DNA from: Klebsormidium nitens | Lineage: Eukaryota; Streptophyta; Klebsormidiophyceae; Klebsormidiales; Klebsormidiaceae | Direction of reading: 5' to 3' | DNA length: 64,000 bases | Assembly: GCA_000708835.1 (NCBI GenBank) | Contig: DF236997.1 | Location: forward strand, 72,736-136,735 | Part shown: one piece after another, positions 50,660 through 63,700 of the stretch | Layout: each line of letters opens with the position of its first letter | Numbering within the stretch: position 1 is the first letter of the stretch | The notes under the pieces: generated by a model | Databases searched by the model: none | What the model saw: only the letters and a program-made list of their open reading frames with translations | Told to the model about the DNA's origin: nothing | Made by a program: the position numbers and the translations under genes

Positions 50660-51247
50660 CTACCCTCTTTTGGACAGCTACGAATTCAGTCCTAAAGAGG
50701 ATGAGAGGAGCTTGGCCGCCCTCATCTCAGAGACTCCGTCTCGGAATTACCTCTGCCAGTGCATTGCCTCTGCATTGTTGGAGCCACATTTGCTTGCTCC
50801 TTGCATGATACATTGGGCCTAGCTCATTCAACCAAATGTAGGATAGAGCTCTGTATTTGCACTGTAAATCTGGTTGTTCATAAGGGTCTGTGTCACCAGC
50901 CAATATTCTTTTTAAATATACGGAATACCGACCGGTAGTCAGAGAACCTTTCATTCAAATTTCACCCCATGCCTTTGATAGTTCACGGGCTTGTAGAGAA
51001 GTCAACATTCGGGTCGGGTGGCGGTCGAGGTACCGGTGGGATGCAAAAACATGCAATTGTTCAGACCTCAAGGCCAAGATAATATAAGTTGCAAAACACA
51101 GAAATCCAACATACGGTAACTCATGAGTCATAACCCATGGGCCGTATCCATTGCTGCAGCCTGCACAACTCGGAGTCACAGTTCACGGTGACTTGTGAGG
51201 GCATTTTCCACTTGGCAGCGTGGCGGCCAGGGCTGTTCAGAGCGCAG
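50660..51247. promoter_or_regulatory. Shared upstream region of isoamylase 2 (-) and ArfGAP (+)
   Basis: 588 bases between the two start codons. A + frame open from 51137 into the ArfGAP start is probably untranslated leader. No named element identified. Confidence 0.5.
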
Positions 51248-52545
51248 ATGGCAAGTGGACCAAACTGGAAGACTGACATGAAGCTGCAGAAGTTGCATGA
51301 AACACTCCTCACGGCTTTGGCAAAACAACCAGGCAATGAGAGGTGTGCTGACTGCGGCGGCCGATTCACAAGGTTCGCTTCCATATCATTAGGGGTGTTC
51401 TTATGTAACAGGTGTTATGGTCTGCATCGAAAAGTAGGTGCACATGTGACCAGGACAAAATGCATAGGCCTGGATGCGTGGTCACCAGAGGAAGTAGAGA
51501 AAATGAAACGAATAGGAAATGTTCGGGCCAACGCTCACTGGGAAGGTATGTCGCACCATCAAACTTGTTTATTGAAGCCGCTTGATTGTTGACGAAAGTG
51601 TGTGCAGCCATCAAGATAAGTTGGTAGGAAAAATGTTGTAGTCGTATGCCATTGCCTTTTGGTTGGCCCTTTCCTTTGCATCACCACAGTGTTCTGTCTC
51701 CGCAGCAAATAGACTGGGTTCTTTCATTATGGAGTCAAGAAGCTACAATAGTTTCCTTGATAAGAGCATCACCTGATGCCGTATCGGCTTCAGCTTGCCA
51801 TGTTGAGGTGTTGCAATTTGCCGTAGTTGCTTTTGATTGCTGCTACTATGTCAATCCAGGCAACATACCGACCGGATGGCAGAAGGTTCGACCAGACTCG
51901 TCCGATGAGGCTGTGGAGGCTTGGATCCGGAAGAAGTACGAGCACAGACTATTTGTCAATGCTTCGAAGGACCAAGCATCGGTATATGTGCAGGGAGCGA
52001 TTCCCATCGTGGGAATAGGGCAAGGTAGGTCGTCTTCTTTTGGGGCCTTCCAGCTACCCAAAGGCAGAGGCGAATTCTTCAGAATCGAGCTTGCAAACTC
52101 TAGTATCTCTGTTTTCACTTTCTAGAACGCTGCTCTGTGGAGCTTATGAAGCAATCAACAAGGCAGCATGATACCCTTATGTATTCATGTGAGGAGGGTT
52201 GACTTCTCAGATTCTTCAGTTAGAACTGCTTTGGGGGACCGAGAGAACTTTCATCGAACGACCGCTCTTTTCACAACAGAAAGATCACCAATCCCTCCCT
52301 CAAGTGCGCGAAAGGGCTCCGAAATTGGAGACGTGGGATCGCAGACAACAGTGGACGATAGCTTTGCTTTGGCCCCAAAGTACAAAAGCCGGGCGGTGGA
52401 TCTCAATATACCGTCACTGAGTTCGGAATTGCCGAAGATACGAACTAATCACATGGTTTCTGCTGATGAACATAAGATAGACCCTTTTGCCGACCTTGAA
52501 GAACAATTTGGGGAATTTCAAAGTGCTCACAAATCGTGCACATGA
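51248..52545 (+). CDS. Small ARF GTPase-activating protein (AGD5/SMAP-like)
   Basis: Stimulates GTP hydrolysis by ARF GTPases at Golgi/endosome membranes. Three exons join in frame to 262 residues: 51248-51545, 51860-52024, 52220-52545. The ArfGAP zinc finger is C33-x2-C36-x16-C53-x2-C56, followed at x4 by the arginine R61 (YGLHRKVGAHVT). Downstream landmarks are VRANAHWE, then GNIPTGW ... KKYEHRLFV, as in the AGD5/SMAP group. The rest is polar and ends PFADLEEQFGEFQS, reminiscent of acidic-aromatic trafficking motifs. The protein is shorter than plant AGD5 as I remember it. Exon 3 may instead begin at 52211, adding three residues in the same phase. The ATG at 51248 was chosen because residues before it (frame from 51137) have no ArfGAP similarity. 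M11 at 51278 is another possible start. Confidence 0.9.
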
Positions 52546-53185
52546 AGGTGGATCGCCTGAGGATTATATGCTCCACATACCTGTGCCAATCTGATCTGGT
52601 CAGAAAAATTGGAGTGGTCTATTGCATTCGATTTTCTAGGTCAAACGAGCTAGGCGTCACTGCGATCCAGATACTAGAACAATTTGTCACTTGTCTTCAG
52701 AGATCAGGTAAGGACTGCCACGTTGGTCAAACCGAAATCAGGCTCTGTACACCGCACAACTGGTATAGGTAGGCCGCAGGAGACCGCAATGTAACTGGAT
52801 GCGCCCAAAACCTGTGTCATAAGTACATTCGACCTACGCTTGAAAATGCTACATATGCTGCAGGGACCCTTGGACTGATTGTCAATGCTTTGCAAAATGG
52901 ATGGTTCGTAAGGCGTGCTATACTGTTGAGTAAGTTTGACTGCGGAGCACTCCAACGCACCTTGGTTGTGCATGTCTGATAACGTAGCTTCGAGATGGTA
53001 TGTCAAGTAGAATTGTTTCCAATCACTGAGCTGCGCGCAACAAGTATCAACAACAAGTATCAATCATCTACAATACACGCTAAACGAAAAGTGCAGGCAT
53101 GAATTCGAAGCTCTAGCTCTGGCATGTCACTGCGATTTGAGACTGCATGTGCATATGATTCTTTTCAGTCGATCCTCCCCGCACA

Positions 53186-53201
53186 CATGCATGCATGCAT
53201 G
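53186..53201. repeat. Microsatellite (CATG)4
   Basis: Four perfect CATG units, also readable as ATGC repeats. Confidence 0.9.
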
Positions 53202-53526
53202 TTCATGCAGCCGGACATGGTCTTTTCTATGCAATCAGTCCCTTACATTGCCCACATATATCTACATCTCGGTTTGTCATAACCTACGTTGCGGAATTCA
53301 ATTATATGCAATTGCACTGCGCACATGGTAGATACAGATCCATACAAAAGCTTCAAACAACTATCGTCGTCACTTCTCGGCGACTGCAAGCGACCGAGGC
53401 CACACATACATTTGAAAGCCGCAATGAACCTCGATCAATTATACTGCACGAGGAGATATGCAAGAAAGTTGCTGACACGAACAGAAGCATTTGATTTGAC
53501 TTGATTGTCAAGGTGCCCAAGTTGAT

Positions 53527-53572
53527 GATGTATATACATTTAGAGCAATGATGTATATACATTTAGAGCATT
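53527..53572. repeat. Tandem repeat, 23 bp x 2
   Basis: Two adjacent 23-base copies beginning GATGTATATACATTTAGAG, at 53527-53549 and 53550-53572, differing by one base. Confidence 0.9.
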
Positions 53573-53776
53573 GATGTAACTACGGAGCTTGAAGTATTCC
53601 TGAAGCAGACTATCCGCTTTGCCATCACCTTATCTCACCTACATTCTAATCGAAGAGAGCCGTTCATTTCAAACGTGATTACGTGACTAACTCTCGTCAG
53701 AAGTTTGTTGCCCAAATGAAGCTCCGTATGAACAATCGAAACTGGGCTTCACTGCTACCGTACCTAACAACCATAC

Positions 53777-56608
53777 TCACAGAATCGAGGGAGCCTGATT
53801 TTCAGTGGGCATCCTGCAGAAAGCGGCCGATTGACTCTCATGCATCGGCCAAAATTTGCGCAAGAAAAGTGGAACAAAAAGTCGTGGCAGATAATTGACA
53901 GCCTGGAAATCTTGACATGGGCGTTTCATGGAACGAATCAGATCTGGAAAGGACGGGAAACTGCAAACACGAAACTTTGCACCAAAGAAAACGAGCCGTT
54001 GTCGACCTTCCAGAGTTGGAACTTTTTGGTTGGTGACATGTGCCAAAAGCATCGACCCGTGCGTGTGACCAACTGGCAGGTGAGAACCGTCAAGGGAAGA
54101 CTTTTACCGTAATACGACAAGAACGCTGAGCAACAATCCCCGACAATGGGTGCTTCACAAGAACACTTCAAAGCCAACGGTTAATGCAGGAAAACGGCGT
54201 TGTCGACGACGGCTTCTAGTGCGGTACAAGAAAGCTCGGTTTCATTTCTGAACATTCGGATTAAGATCAGATTTCATGGAGCTCAACTTACTTGTGATCT
54301 TGTGGCTGGGGTGTCACCTCGTAGACGACGTTCACGACCTTGTCCCGTTGCAGCTGCAAGAATCGTTGCGGACCTTTTACGACATGGCATTTGCCTCTCA
54401 AGAGTGGTATGATAAGTGAGAGCTTCAGTATCTGCGGCATCTCTTCATCTCTTAATACAAAACAATCAGATCATCAGCGGTTCTCTTTATGACAAACATC
54501 GTTTCATTCTGTTGCAATTTCAGAGTTTCTCGGTTCGACTAGACTGAAAAAGGTGGGCCTTCTAAAGACCAAGTATACAATCCTTGCCCTTTGGCAGTTT
54601 GTCCCTTGTGATGTGCGGTCAATCTGTGAGATTACAAGTAAGCTTTTGGCAACAATTAAGTTACAAACGCGACTTACCTGTGTCGCTTCGCCCTTGAGAC
54701 CGATGAAGTGTACTCGAGTCTGATCCCCGGATATGCTGGCCGGAAAGTGAAGAATGAGCGTTGAGACACCTTGAAACCGGGCAAATCTGTCACAGACAGA
54801 GAATCATCTCGTGATTGAGGTGGTACTTGGGAGCGCCTGTAGAATGTACAAGGCTGAAGTAAAGAGGGATTGATGCAAGGCGATGCTACCACGAAGGAAA
54901 GAAGCCTCAACGATTGGGATCGGTACCGCTTCAGTCTCGAAGTACATTCTGAAGAAGTAGAGAAAGCACACCTTGTCTGATATTCCAGCTCGCCATTCAC
55001 GTTCTCTGCTAGTTCCCATTCCTGCATAAATCGATGGTGTAAAAGTTGGTCCTATGTAATACAAAGGGTCTAAGCATTGGGTCTAAGATTATCTTTCGAA
55101 GAGCGAAAGAAGGCTGACAATGAAAAGAGAAAAAGCTGGCGAGTATGGATAGCTGATCAAAATTCCTGCGGGCCAATCACCTGGAGATCACCTTTTCATT
55201 TACCGCCTGTCTTGGATCTGAACAAGCGGCTTGCAGTGAGAAAAGTTACACCTTACCAGTGAATAAAACAGAGTATTCTGACCTGGACAGGCGTGAGGTC
55301 ATTGACATTGGAGAAGTCGATGTCTTCTCGATTGGTGAACCTGCATATATGTGCAACATGACGAAAGGTCTCATGTTTAGTCACAAGCACAAGTGACAAA
55401 GGTTTCTGATCAGTTAGCGTGTGGTGCACTTTGTCCGGGTACGACTTGTTCGAAGGACCCCACTTTCTCTCGACTGAAGTGATTTTGCATTTGAAGGACA
55501 GACCATGTCACAGCGCAATAGATGAAAGGATTTGAAAACATCTCACGTTACTGCATAACATAACAGACAATGATGAGCCGCTGGTGTAGTACTTACGCAC
55601 GCATCCTTGTCGGCGACGTACCATCTGCCCCACCAATAATGCAAATGCCCTTCAATTTGATGTCAGATATGAACCTGTCGAGCGAGGCAGCCACGTTGAC
55701 AAGCAATTAGACTGGTGAGAAAGCTGGTGAGAGTATAACGGAATGATCATTCCGGTATCTAGAAACTGGCGGAACACGCTGCTGATAGTCGTGCTGCCAA
55801 CAAGGTACCTGGCACCCTGACAAAACCCGCAAAACTTGATCCTAAGATGCAATTGTTTTACCTCTGCCGAAGAAACAGCTTTTTCGTTGATACTTCTCAC
55901 AGTGTGCGGTCTTTCCTATCCTACCTTCAGAGTTACACCTTAGTTTTGCAGACTGTCCTTTGAGACTGGATAGAGGCTCAGAAACTCACGGAATGACAAC
56001 AAGCAGCTCTGGATCTTCCGGGTTACTTTCGAGGATTGTTCCAAAGTCCAGTCTCTGATCCCAGGGTTTCAGAACCGTCTTCACGGATCCTTCCGTTTGT
56101 TCGTTCAAAGCTCGCACCTGAGAAGCATAGAGAAGACTTGTTTGTTTGCTTGGCACTACTAGCCTGAAATTAAGGCTTCTGGCTACTACACTTTGGCACT
56201 CCGTCCACAGCATTGCACAGCTTGCCATACTTCTTGAGTCTCTAAAGGAAGGTTGGAAAATCATATTTGAAGCTGCATGATGCTTGAACGAAGACAACAG
56301 CATGTCGGTTGGGACAGCCATAAATAACATTGTTTTCTGCCATTGACATGAGGTTATGGAAGCCTGTGCCTCGATCCAGCACCTCAATTCCCCAAAACTC
56401 ATCAGCAAAGAAGTCATGATTCCGCAGCGAAATGCTCAATTCAGCAAAGGATGTGTTCAATGCAGGAAGGGCAAAAGGATTCAGAACTCAATCAGCTTAC
56501 ACAGACTTCACACAAGGTGCTCACCTTCGGTAAGTCCACATTCTTGTACAAAGACCAATCTGCTGCACAATTGCTGTCCTCGCAGTCATGATTATGTGCA
56601 CATGCCAT
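53777..56608 (-). CDS. PITHD1: PITH-domain protein, PITHD1 homologue
   Basis: Eight small exons join in frame to 201 residues: 56525-56608, 55990-56117, 55597-55674, 55283-55340, 54972-55021, 54678-54786, 54292-54353, 53777-53813. The N-terminus MACAHNHDCEDSNC is His/Cys-rich, as in animal PITHD1. It continues WSLYKNVDLPK, VRALNEQTEGSV, KPWDQRLDFGTILES, PELLVVIPF, IKLKGICIIGG, FSNVNDL, NVNGELEYQTRFARFQGV, TRVHFIGLKGEAT and VVYEVTPQPQDHK, covering the whole PITH beta-sandwich. The length is close to the roughly 210 residues of animal PITHD1. The last exon (12 codons) is inferred from a GTAAGT donor right after DHK; without it the frame would stop at 54288. PITH domains associate with the proteasome in the thioredoxin-like relatives; the function of this stand-alone form in algae is unknown. 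Divergent from phototropin. Confidence 0.93.
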
Positions 56609-57774
56609 GGAGACGAGCAAAAGGAAGTACTGCGAAAAAAGGATTGGGGAGTGCTGGTCTGCGGGTAGTCTTTAGCTCTAAAGCTTCTGAACGGGTAAAG
56701 GATTTTCAAGGAATCATCAGATGACTGGTCAGAACTACATTCTGTTACAAGCTAGGGAATGGTGGTTGGAATCTGGAGCCACTGAGAAGGATGAAGAGAA
56801 CGGAGATTCTTTGCGCCGCTATGATTATGTAGCCTTAGGATTGATCTCCTTCGAATTCTGAACTGCTGCAGAGCTGCGCGCAAATGTGCATTGTTAAAGT
56901 GCACTGATTCAATTTCAGCAGTACCTAGGTATCCAGGAGGGACGTGATTTGCCAGTGCGATTGCACTTGGTGCCAACTGGCGTAAACGCCCAAAAAGTGC
57001 TTTAAATTGGTCAAAATGAGATCCTTTCGTCCAAAATCCATCCAAGAGTGGCGAAGAGGAATGAGCACGTGGCAACTTCAAACTTATCCGCCGCTTCCAA
57101 ACATCGCACAAGCGAAACGTAATGAACAGATCATAGCATGACTTTACGTTACAATCCCTACTCCCCGACTCGAACGAACAGTGTCCTCTGATGGACCCAG
57201 AGCGGAAATTAGCGAACTTCCAGACCACAAAATGACCATCCCCAGGTTGCAGTAAGCGATGACGTCGACTCGCACATTATTAGGAGCTGCACTGGCGGCG
57301 AGAGAAGCAGCGGCAGAGAAAGAGAGGACAAGCTTTGGCGACAGCAATTTCAGAGTCGAGAAAAAGAAGAGGAGCTAGGCTAAACAAGGAAGCGGAAGAT
57401 AGCGGCGAAGAGTGAGGAAAGTGCAGGAGATACGAGCTTGAGTTGTCACTGCAGCTTGCAGCAGGCCTGGAGCTAGCTTGGGACGGGGACCTTTACAGGG
57501 AAATGTTAGATATCAGCTGTTCAAGGAGCTGCTGTGGCTGTGGTTGCAAACCAGCCGAGTGGAAGTTATCCAGCTTTTCTTGAGTTGTTTGCTTTGACTC
57601 TGACCTGATGCAGAGTGGCAAAGTGGTCTCTGGAGCACGCTGTACAAAGTGAAAAGGGAAGGAGAGGTCTTATCGGGCAATGCTCCTTTTCCAAGGGCAT
57701 GAAAATCAGTCTAGTGCTTTGCAACCTGTGGTAACAGCTACATTCTGAAGTTGTAGCATTACACCAACGCTAGA
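56609..57774. promoter_or_regulatory. Shared upstream region of PITHD1 (-) and phototropin (+)
   Basis: 1166 bases between start codons, expected to carry both promoters. Minus-strand frames here (56752-57228, 57144-57347) lack family motifs; the latter has no ATG. No regulatory element assigned. Confidence 0.4.
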
Positions 57775-60700
57775 ATGGCTGCCCGCTATGTTGGGGATAA
57801 AGGAGGCATCCCTGTGGTGAATGGCACAGGAAAGAACAGCGCAGAGTTCAGCGATGACGGGGGAAGCAAGCGAAGCTCGGGGTCAACGAATCTTCCTCGA
57901 ATCTCTCATGACTTGAAGGATGCTCTCTCCACGTTCAAGCATACTTTTGTGGTTGCTGATGCGACCAAGGATATGGCCATAATGTACGCAAGTGCGGGCT
58001 TCTATGAGATGACGCAATATGGACCAGAGGATGTCATTGGCAAAAATTGGTGAGAGGCTTCTGCATTGCTTAAGTATGTGACTCTCTTCTCGGTTCCTGC
58101 ACAGTCTGTTTGAAGCTTGTTGAGTTACTTGCATACAGCATGGTAAACCTGTGTGCATTTAGGACCCCCGTCATTTGAGGTAGGACAACAATCGGTGGTA
58201 GCAAAGTTGTATGGGTGGTCTTGCTAGTCACAGGCTGAGGCTGAGAGCTAGGGCCTGGCAAGAGTTTCTAGCCTGCTTCTTTGTTCAGCACACCTCAAGT
58301 CTGCGTCTGAGAGGTGTCTTGAGCAGCTAGACATTGGGACGTCAGCTTTCTGATTAGTTTGGGGCAACTGAGTTCAAGGCTGCCTTGGCCTGGGACTTTT
58401 GCTTCAACACCTAAGTGGTGATTGAAGGCTTGGTTTTGCTTAGGGTTAGCAGTTCTACTGTCATGTCCAAAGAAACACCCCCTCAAAGTCAGGGAATTTC
58501 GCAGACACCAGCCACCAAGACATGATGCACCGTTTTCTATTGGGCACCTTGGGTCAGCATTGTTAGGAGATTGGTTCTTCCTTGGACTTGTGTAAGGCTT
58601 GAGCTTCGTGGTCCAAGCAAAATTGGTTAGAGGAGCTCACAGGCTGCGCCACAGACTCGTCTTGTGGGCAATCACCTCCCCTTCCAGACGAGCTCAGCAT
58701 TGGTTTTTGTCAAATCAGCAAGATGGTATTCTGCAGCCAAGTGCAGCTGTAATGCCATAAGGTGCTTGCTAAGCATTATTGGGATGTCTGTAGAGTTGTT
58801 GAGCAGCCTGTTTGGTGCTCTTCTAGAAAGAGCAAGATTCTCGTCTAGAAAGAGTCTAGCAGAATACACTCATGTGCTATGGGGGCCTCCTCGTTGCTTC
58901 ATTTGCTGCCGTTATAGAATTCGGGGTCTCCATTGTTGCTTTGGTGAAAATCTTGAAGAATGATGTTCCTTAGCCCTGACATTGGAGGGCCGGTGCTTTT
59001 CAAAGTTGGCGATTGGAAGGCCTCCGCTTCGTAGAGGACTATTCTGTGCCGATGGTTCATAGCATAGGTGCCACAATCTAATTTTGGCACAAAGTTTGGC
59101 AGCTGAACGCCTTAGTGCCATTTTGCAGCCGCTTTCTCCAAGGTCCAGGCACAGACACGGAGGAGGTCGCCAGAATTCGGAGGGCCATCAAAAACGGGGA
59201 GAGCCATTGCGGACGGCTGCTCAATTACAAGAAGGACGGCACCCCCTTCTGGAACCTGCTAACCCTAGCTCCAATCAAGAATGAGCAGGGAGCTGTTGTG
59301 AAATTCATTGGGTGAGCGCCTGCCCTGCTTAGCGGTTATCAAGGTGGACGTTTCAGATGCCATCGAAAACAATGGAAACAAGTGCTGCGCTTTTTCAACT
59401 TGCTAATCTGATTGAAGAGTTGCTTGAGGAGTTTCAATCCTGCTCTGGGGCTGAAATGCAATCTTTTTGTGCTCAGGATGCAAGTGGAGGTAACTCAGTT
59501 CACTGAGGGCGAGCTGGAGAAGGCAATGCGGCCAAACGGGCTGTCAACGTCCCTCATCAAGTACGACTGTGAGTCACCCGTCACCCTGACTTTGCCTGCA
59601 AACTGCTGAAGCAACCGCCAGCTCACCGAGATTTCAGTTGGGACTCGGTCCCAATGCTTTGTAAAAGCTCAAGCTTCTGGCTGCGGTTCGCTGATGTCAC
59701 CCCCGGTCCTCCCTTCCAGCCCGCCAAAAGCAGGGCGCCACGGAGTCGGTCCTCGACATTGTGGACGCTGTGAAGAATCCCAAGAAGTTGCCCGCGGAGG
59801 GGGCACCTAAGCCGTTCCAGCCAGGGGCGGGCCTGGCCAGCCTCCTGGCAGCACTGCCCCAGGGAGCAGCGCCGCCGACGGCAGCAGGGAATGATGACCT
59901 CTCCACTCTATACGAGGATGGAGGCGGTCTTGCTGACAGGAGGGAGGGCGCCGGGAAACGGCGGACGTCGGGCTTTCTCAACTTGCTCAAGGCGGGGGGA
60001 AAGCCGCAGCAGGAGCAGTCCTGTGAGTGCAACTCTTGCGGCTGTGTACAATTTTTCTGCTTTGAAGGAGAATGGATATAACACCAGAAGCTTCCCATGC
60101 CTATCTTCGCAAGCGAAGCTGGAGCAGTTAGGAGTGATAGTTGGAACCATTGATGCTGTTTGTGTGACCTATGTTGTAATGGGCCTCTAGTTGTTGACCA
60201 TTATATCATGCACTTGTTACAGGCTAGCGCTAATAGTCATCAGCGGAGCATGTTCCTCACTCTTATCTTGTCTAATCAATGCAAGGTAGAGATGGGTGAA
60301 GAAGAGCGGAGGCGCCTCAATTGGCAGCAAAGGAAAGCCATCCTGAAATGCAGCATCCATTAGAAGAACGCCAGACCGACAAGCAGAGTGCACATCAGAT
60401 ATTCTTGTTTCTGTTGGCATCTGATCGACCAGCCTCCGCAGCTTCTCCTCATTTCAAACGATTCAATGCTGTGGTTTTATCTTGTTCGCTGATTGCCCGC
60501 ACTCTCCTTCCCCTGCAGCGATTGCGGCGCTCACTCAGCCGCAGTCTCTGTCACTCAATGCTGGACTGCAGCCCACTCAGGGCATCACTCCTGACGGACA
60601 GGGCCCGCTCACATTTGACGAGGACCGGGCCGCGGAGGAAAGGAAGGGGCTCGACCTGGCCACTACACTCGAGCGTATCCAGAAAAACTTCGTCATCACT

Positions 60701-63700
60701 GACCCGCGCCTGCCGGATAACCCCATTGTAAGTGCGGAGCACTTTGTCTGTAGCACACTCTGCAAGTTTCTGTAGCAACTTTCAACAAAGTGTGGACATA
60801 GGGAGACCAGAGAGAGGTCTTAGAGAGACCAGAGAGAGGTCTCAGTATCGTATGGGCAAGGAACGTGTGGCGGCACGATTATGTTCGAGGGGGATATGCG
60901 GCGCACATTGCAGTAGCCATTTGCAGACATATCCTGTTGCTTTCTCTCACCGAAGTTTTCAGACGAGCAAGGGGAGTGTGATAGGTTCAGCAAGCCATAC
61001 TTGATCCTGCATCCAATGAGCAGGATTTGTGTAACATTGTCACAGCGCTTGCTTCTCTGGCAGACTAAGTTGCTTCTGGTGTCTTTGCACCCTCCCTTCC
61101 TGTTCCTGTCTTTTACCAGATGCCAAGCCCTGGCTGCTGCAAAGACATCACGATTGAGCAGACGCTGACGTTCAAGTCAATGTCTTTGTTGATCCTTCTT
61201 TGTCCCCTGCTGCAGATCTTCGCCTCTGACGACTTCCTGACGCTGACAGAGTACTCAAGAGAAGAGATCCTGGGGCGCAATTGCCGGTTTCTTCAGGGGG
61301 CGGAGACTGATCAAAAGACGGTAGATGAAATTCGGGCGGCTATCAAGGAGGAGCGCGATGTCACGGTACAGCTGCTCAACTACAAGAAGAGCGGGGTGCC
61401 CTTCTGGAACATGTTCCACCTGCAGCCAGTCCGTGACAAGAGGGTGAGCCCCCACACCGCAGCACAGCGGACTTTTCTGTGTTCGACCACCGCTCTCAGG
61501 CCCTTGGAAGGATTGTCTGTGAGATTTTAGCCTTCGTGTGACGTGGTTCTCTACACAGATTGTCAGCAGGCGCTTCATTGATAACCTTCCCAGGTGCTGC
61601 TCTTCCCCTGTAGTCCCCAGGGCCACTGCTCTTGAAGCGGATGTTTGGAACAGACTCATTTGCAACCAGCAGCTTTCCTTCCTTCTTTGCACCGCTCATA
61701 GACATGCCCTCTGTTGTTTCTACAGGGCGAGCTGCAGTACTTCATTGGAGTGCAGCTTGACGCCAGTGCGTGGGACTCCATGGGCGACCAGGCGCCCCAA
61801 GCGCCCCCCCAGACCAAGGAAACACAGAAGAGCATTGTAAGTCTTGCGTAGTTTCTGATGCTCCTAGAACAAGGAATAGCCTCAAATCCAGCAAGAATAT
61901 GCAGTTGGATCCAGATTGTAAACATGGAAAGGGTTGATCGCGTCTGACGACTTCCTGGTGACGACCGTACAGGTGAAGGACTCTGCTCTGGAGGCTGCCG
62001 CGGCTGTCCAGGAGCTCCCAGATCCAGGCCAGGTGGGTTGCAGAGACCATGGTATCGTTGGACTTGAGCCAGTCGGGTTTGGGGCTCTTGCCACATATGA
62101 CCCTGCTGAGCTACCTACGAGACTCTTCTTCTCCTTATGAGGTTGAGGTATTTTGTATCATCTGTCCAGCAGTTAGTGTCAATGTCAGCACGCTGCACAA
62201 GACGGTAGCACGAGGATGGTGCTGTCACTTTTGCTTGATGCTGGCGGCTGAGTCCTATGATCCGTCGTCTATGCAGAGACCCGAGGATGTCTGGGCTGGC
62301 CACAGCAAACCCGTGCTGACCAAGCCCCACAAGAGGGACGCCGAGGCCTGGAAGGTCATCAAGCAGGTGAGCAGTCGGGCGTCTTGTTGAGCTAGTCTAT
62401 CCTAGGAGACGTGGACTTCCTTGGTATGTCTGTTTGGACAGACCTTTCAGGAGAAGCTCGCAGACTTGTCTGACGACAAAGGTCCAGCCAAGCCTTGCAA
62501 ACCCAGCAGAAGACATTGGTATCTGCATCGATTGGCTGTTTGAATTTTCTGAAAGTGCCGTCTTGCTGACGCTGGACGTTCATTTAGCCGTCAAATCCGG
62601 ACAGGCAGTTGAACTTCGCTCCTCGCTCCATCAGCATGGTTTGCCCTCTCTCACCCGCTGTTTTCTGTGCGCCGCAGATCAAGCAGAAGGATGGTCGGTT
62701 GGGGCTGCGGCACTTCCGGCCCATCCGGCCGCTCGGTTCGGGGGACACGGGCAGCGTGCACCTGGTGGAGCTCAAGGGGACCAAGCACCTCTTCGCCATG
62801 AAGGCCATGGACAAGCAGGTCATGGTCAACAGGAACAAGGTGCGCACAACGGGCTGGCCTGCCCTCGACCTTTTCTCTTACCAACTTGCTGAAGCTTCGG
62901 CACTTGTTCATCAGCTACCTAGCCATTCTCTACTGGGGACCTGTCTTAGCCGATGGGCCATGAATTACGGAACGCAAAACGTCGATTTGTGGACACGGCA
63001 GGGGCTTCAAGTTCTGGGGCTGAAGTCACGCGTTGTGGAACGACCAACAGATATGGCCAGACTGTTTGTGGGGCCCGTTGTCTGAACTTGAACGGTGCTC
63101 GGATGCAGGTCCACCGTGCCATCACGGAGAGGGACATCCTGTCAGCACTGGACCATCCCTTCCTGCCGACCCTCTATGCGTCCTTCCAGGTAAGCTAGCA
63201 ACTTGCAAGCTGCAGAACTTTGAGGAAAGGCACATAATGTGTTTCTCAGGCTTTTGAGCTTCGAGGAAGCAGCCGCTGCGGAATAGGCGCTGAACGGTGA
63301 TGTGCACTTAGTTCCCATGTTTAGTATCTATGGTATGCTGCTGCCTCTTGCCTTTGAGTTGTTTGCTGCCATGCCCCACATATAAGAACCTGCACTCTGC
63401 GCACAAGCAAGGCACTTGTCTCGGGGGTTGGAGCTGGGAGTTGCTAACATTGCTTTCAAAGCATGGTCCAGTCAAATCAGTGTTCTGACCACTCTTCAAT
63501 GCTGTACGAGGTGCACGTAGATAATGGCACCCGTTGCTTTCTTGTACGCCGACAGGCTGAAGTTGTGGGTGCGCACTGAAGCTGATTGTTGTGCAATACT
63601 GCGTGTGCAGACTGCGACCCACGTGTGCCTGGTGACGGACTACTGCCCAGGCGGGGAGCTGTACTACCTCTTGGAGCAGCAGCCGCAGAAACGGTTCTCG

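Larger units (their letters stand above)
52546..53776. other. Convergent intergenic region, ArfGAP / PITHD1
   Basis: AT-rich spacer with 3' untranslated regions, a (CATG)4 run at 53186-53201 and a 23-bp tandem duplication at 53527-53572. No gene seen. Confidence 0.5.

Noticed and set aside
57144-57347. Signal-peptide-like minus-strand frame upstream of PITHD1
   Set aside because: It begins at TTG, not ATG, and the PITHD1 N-terminus is already accounted for at 56608.
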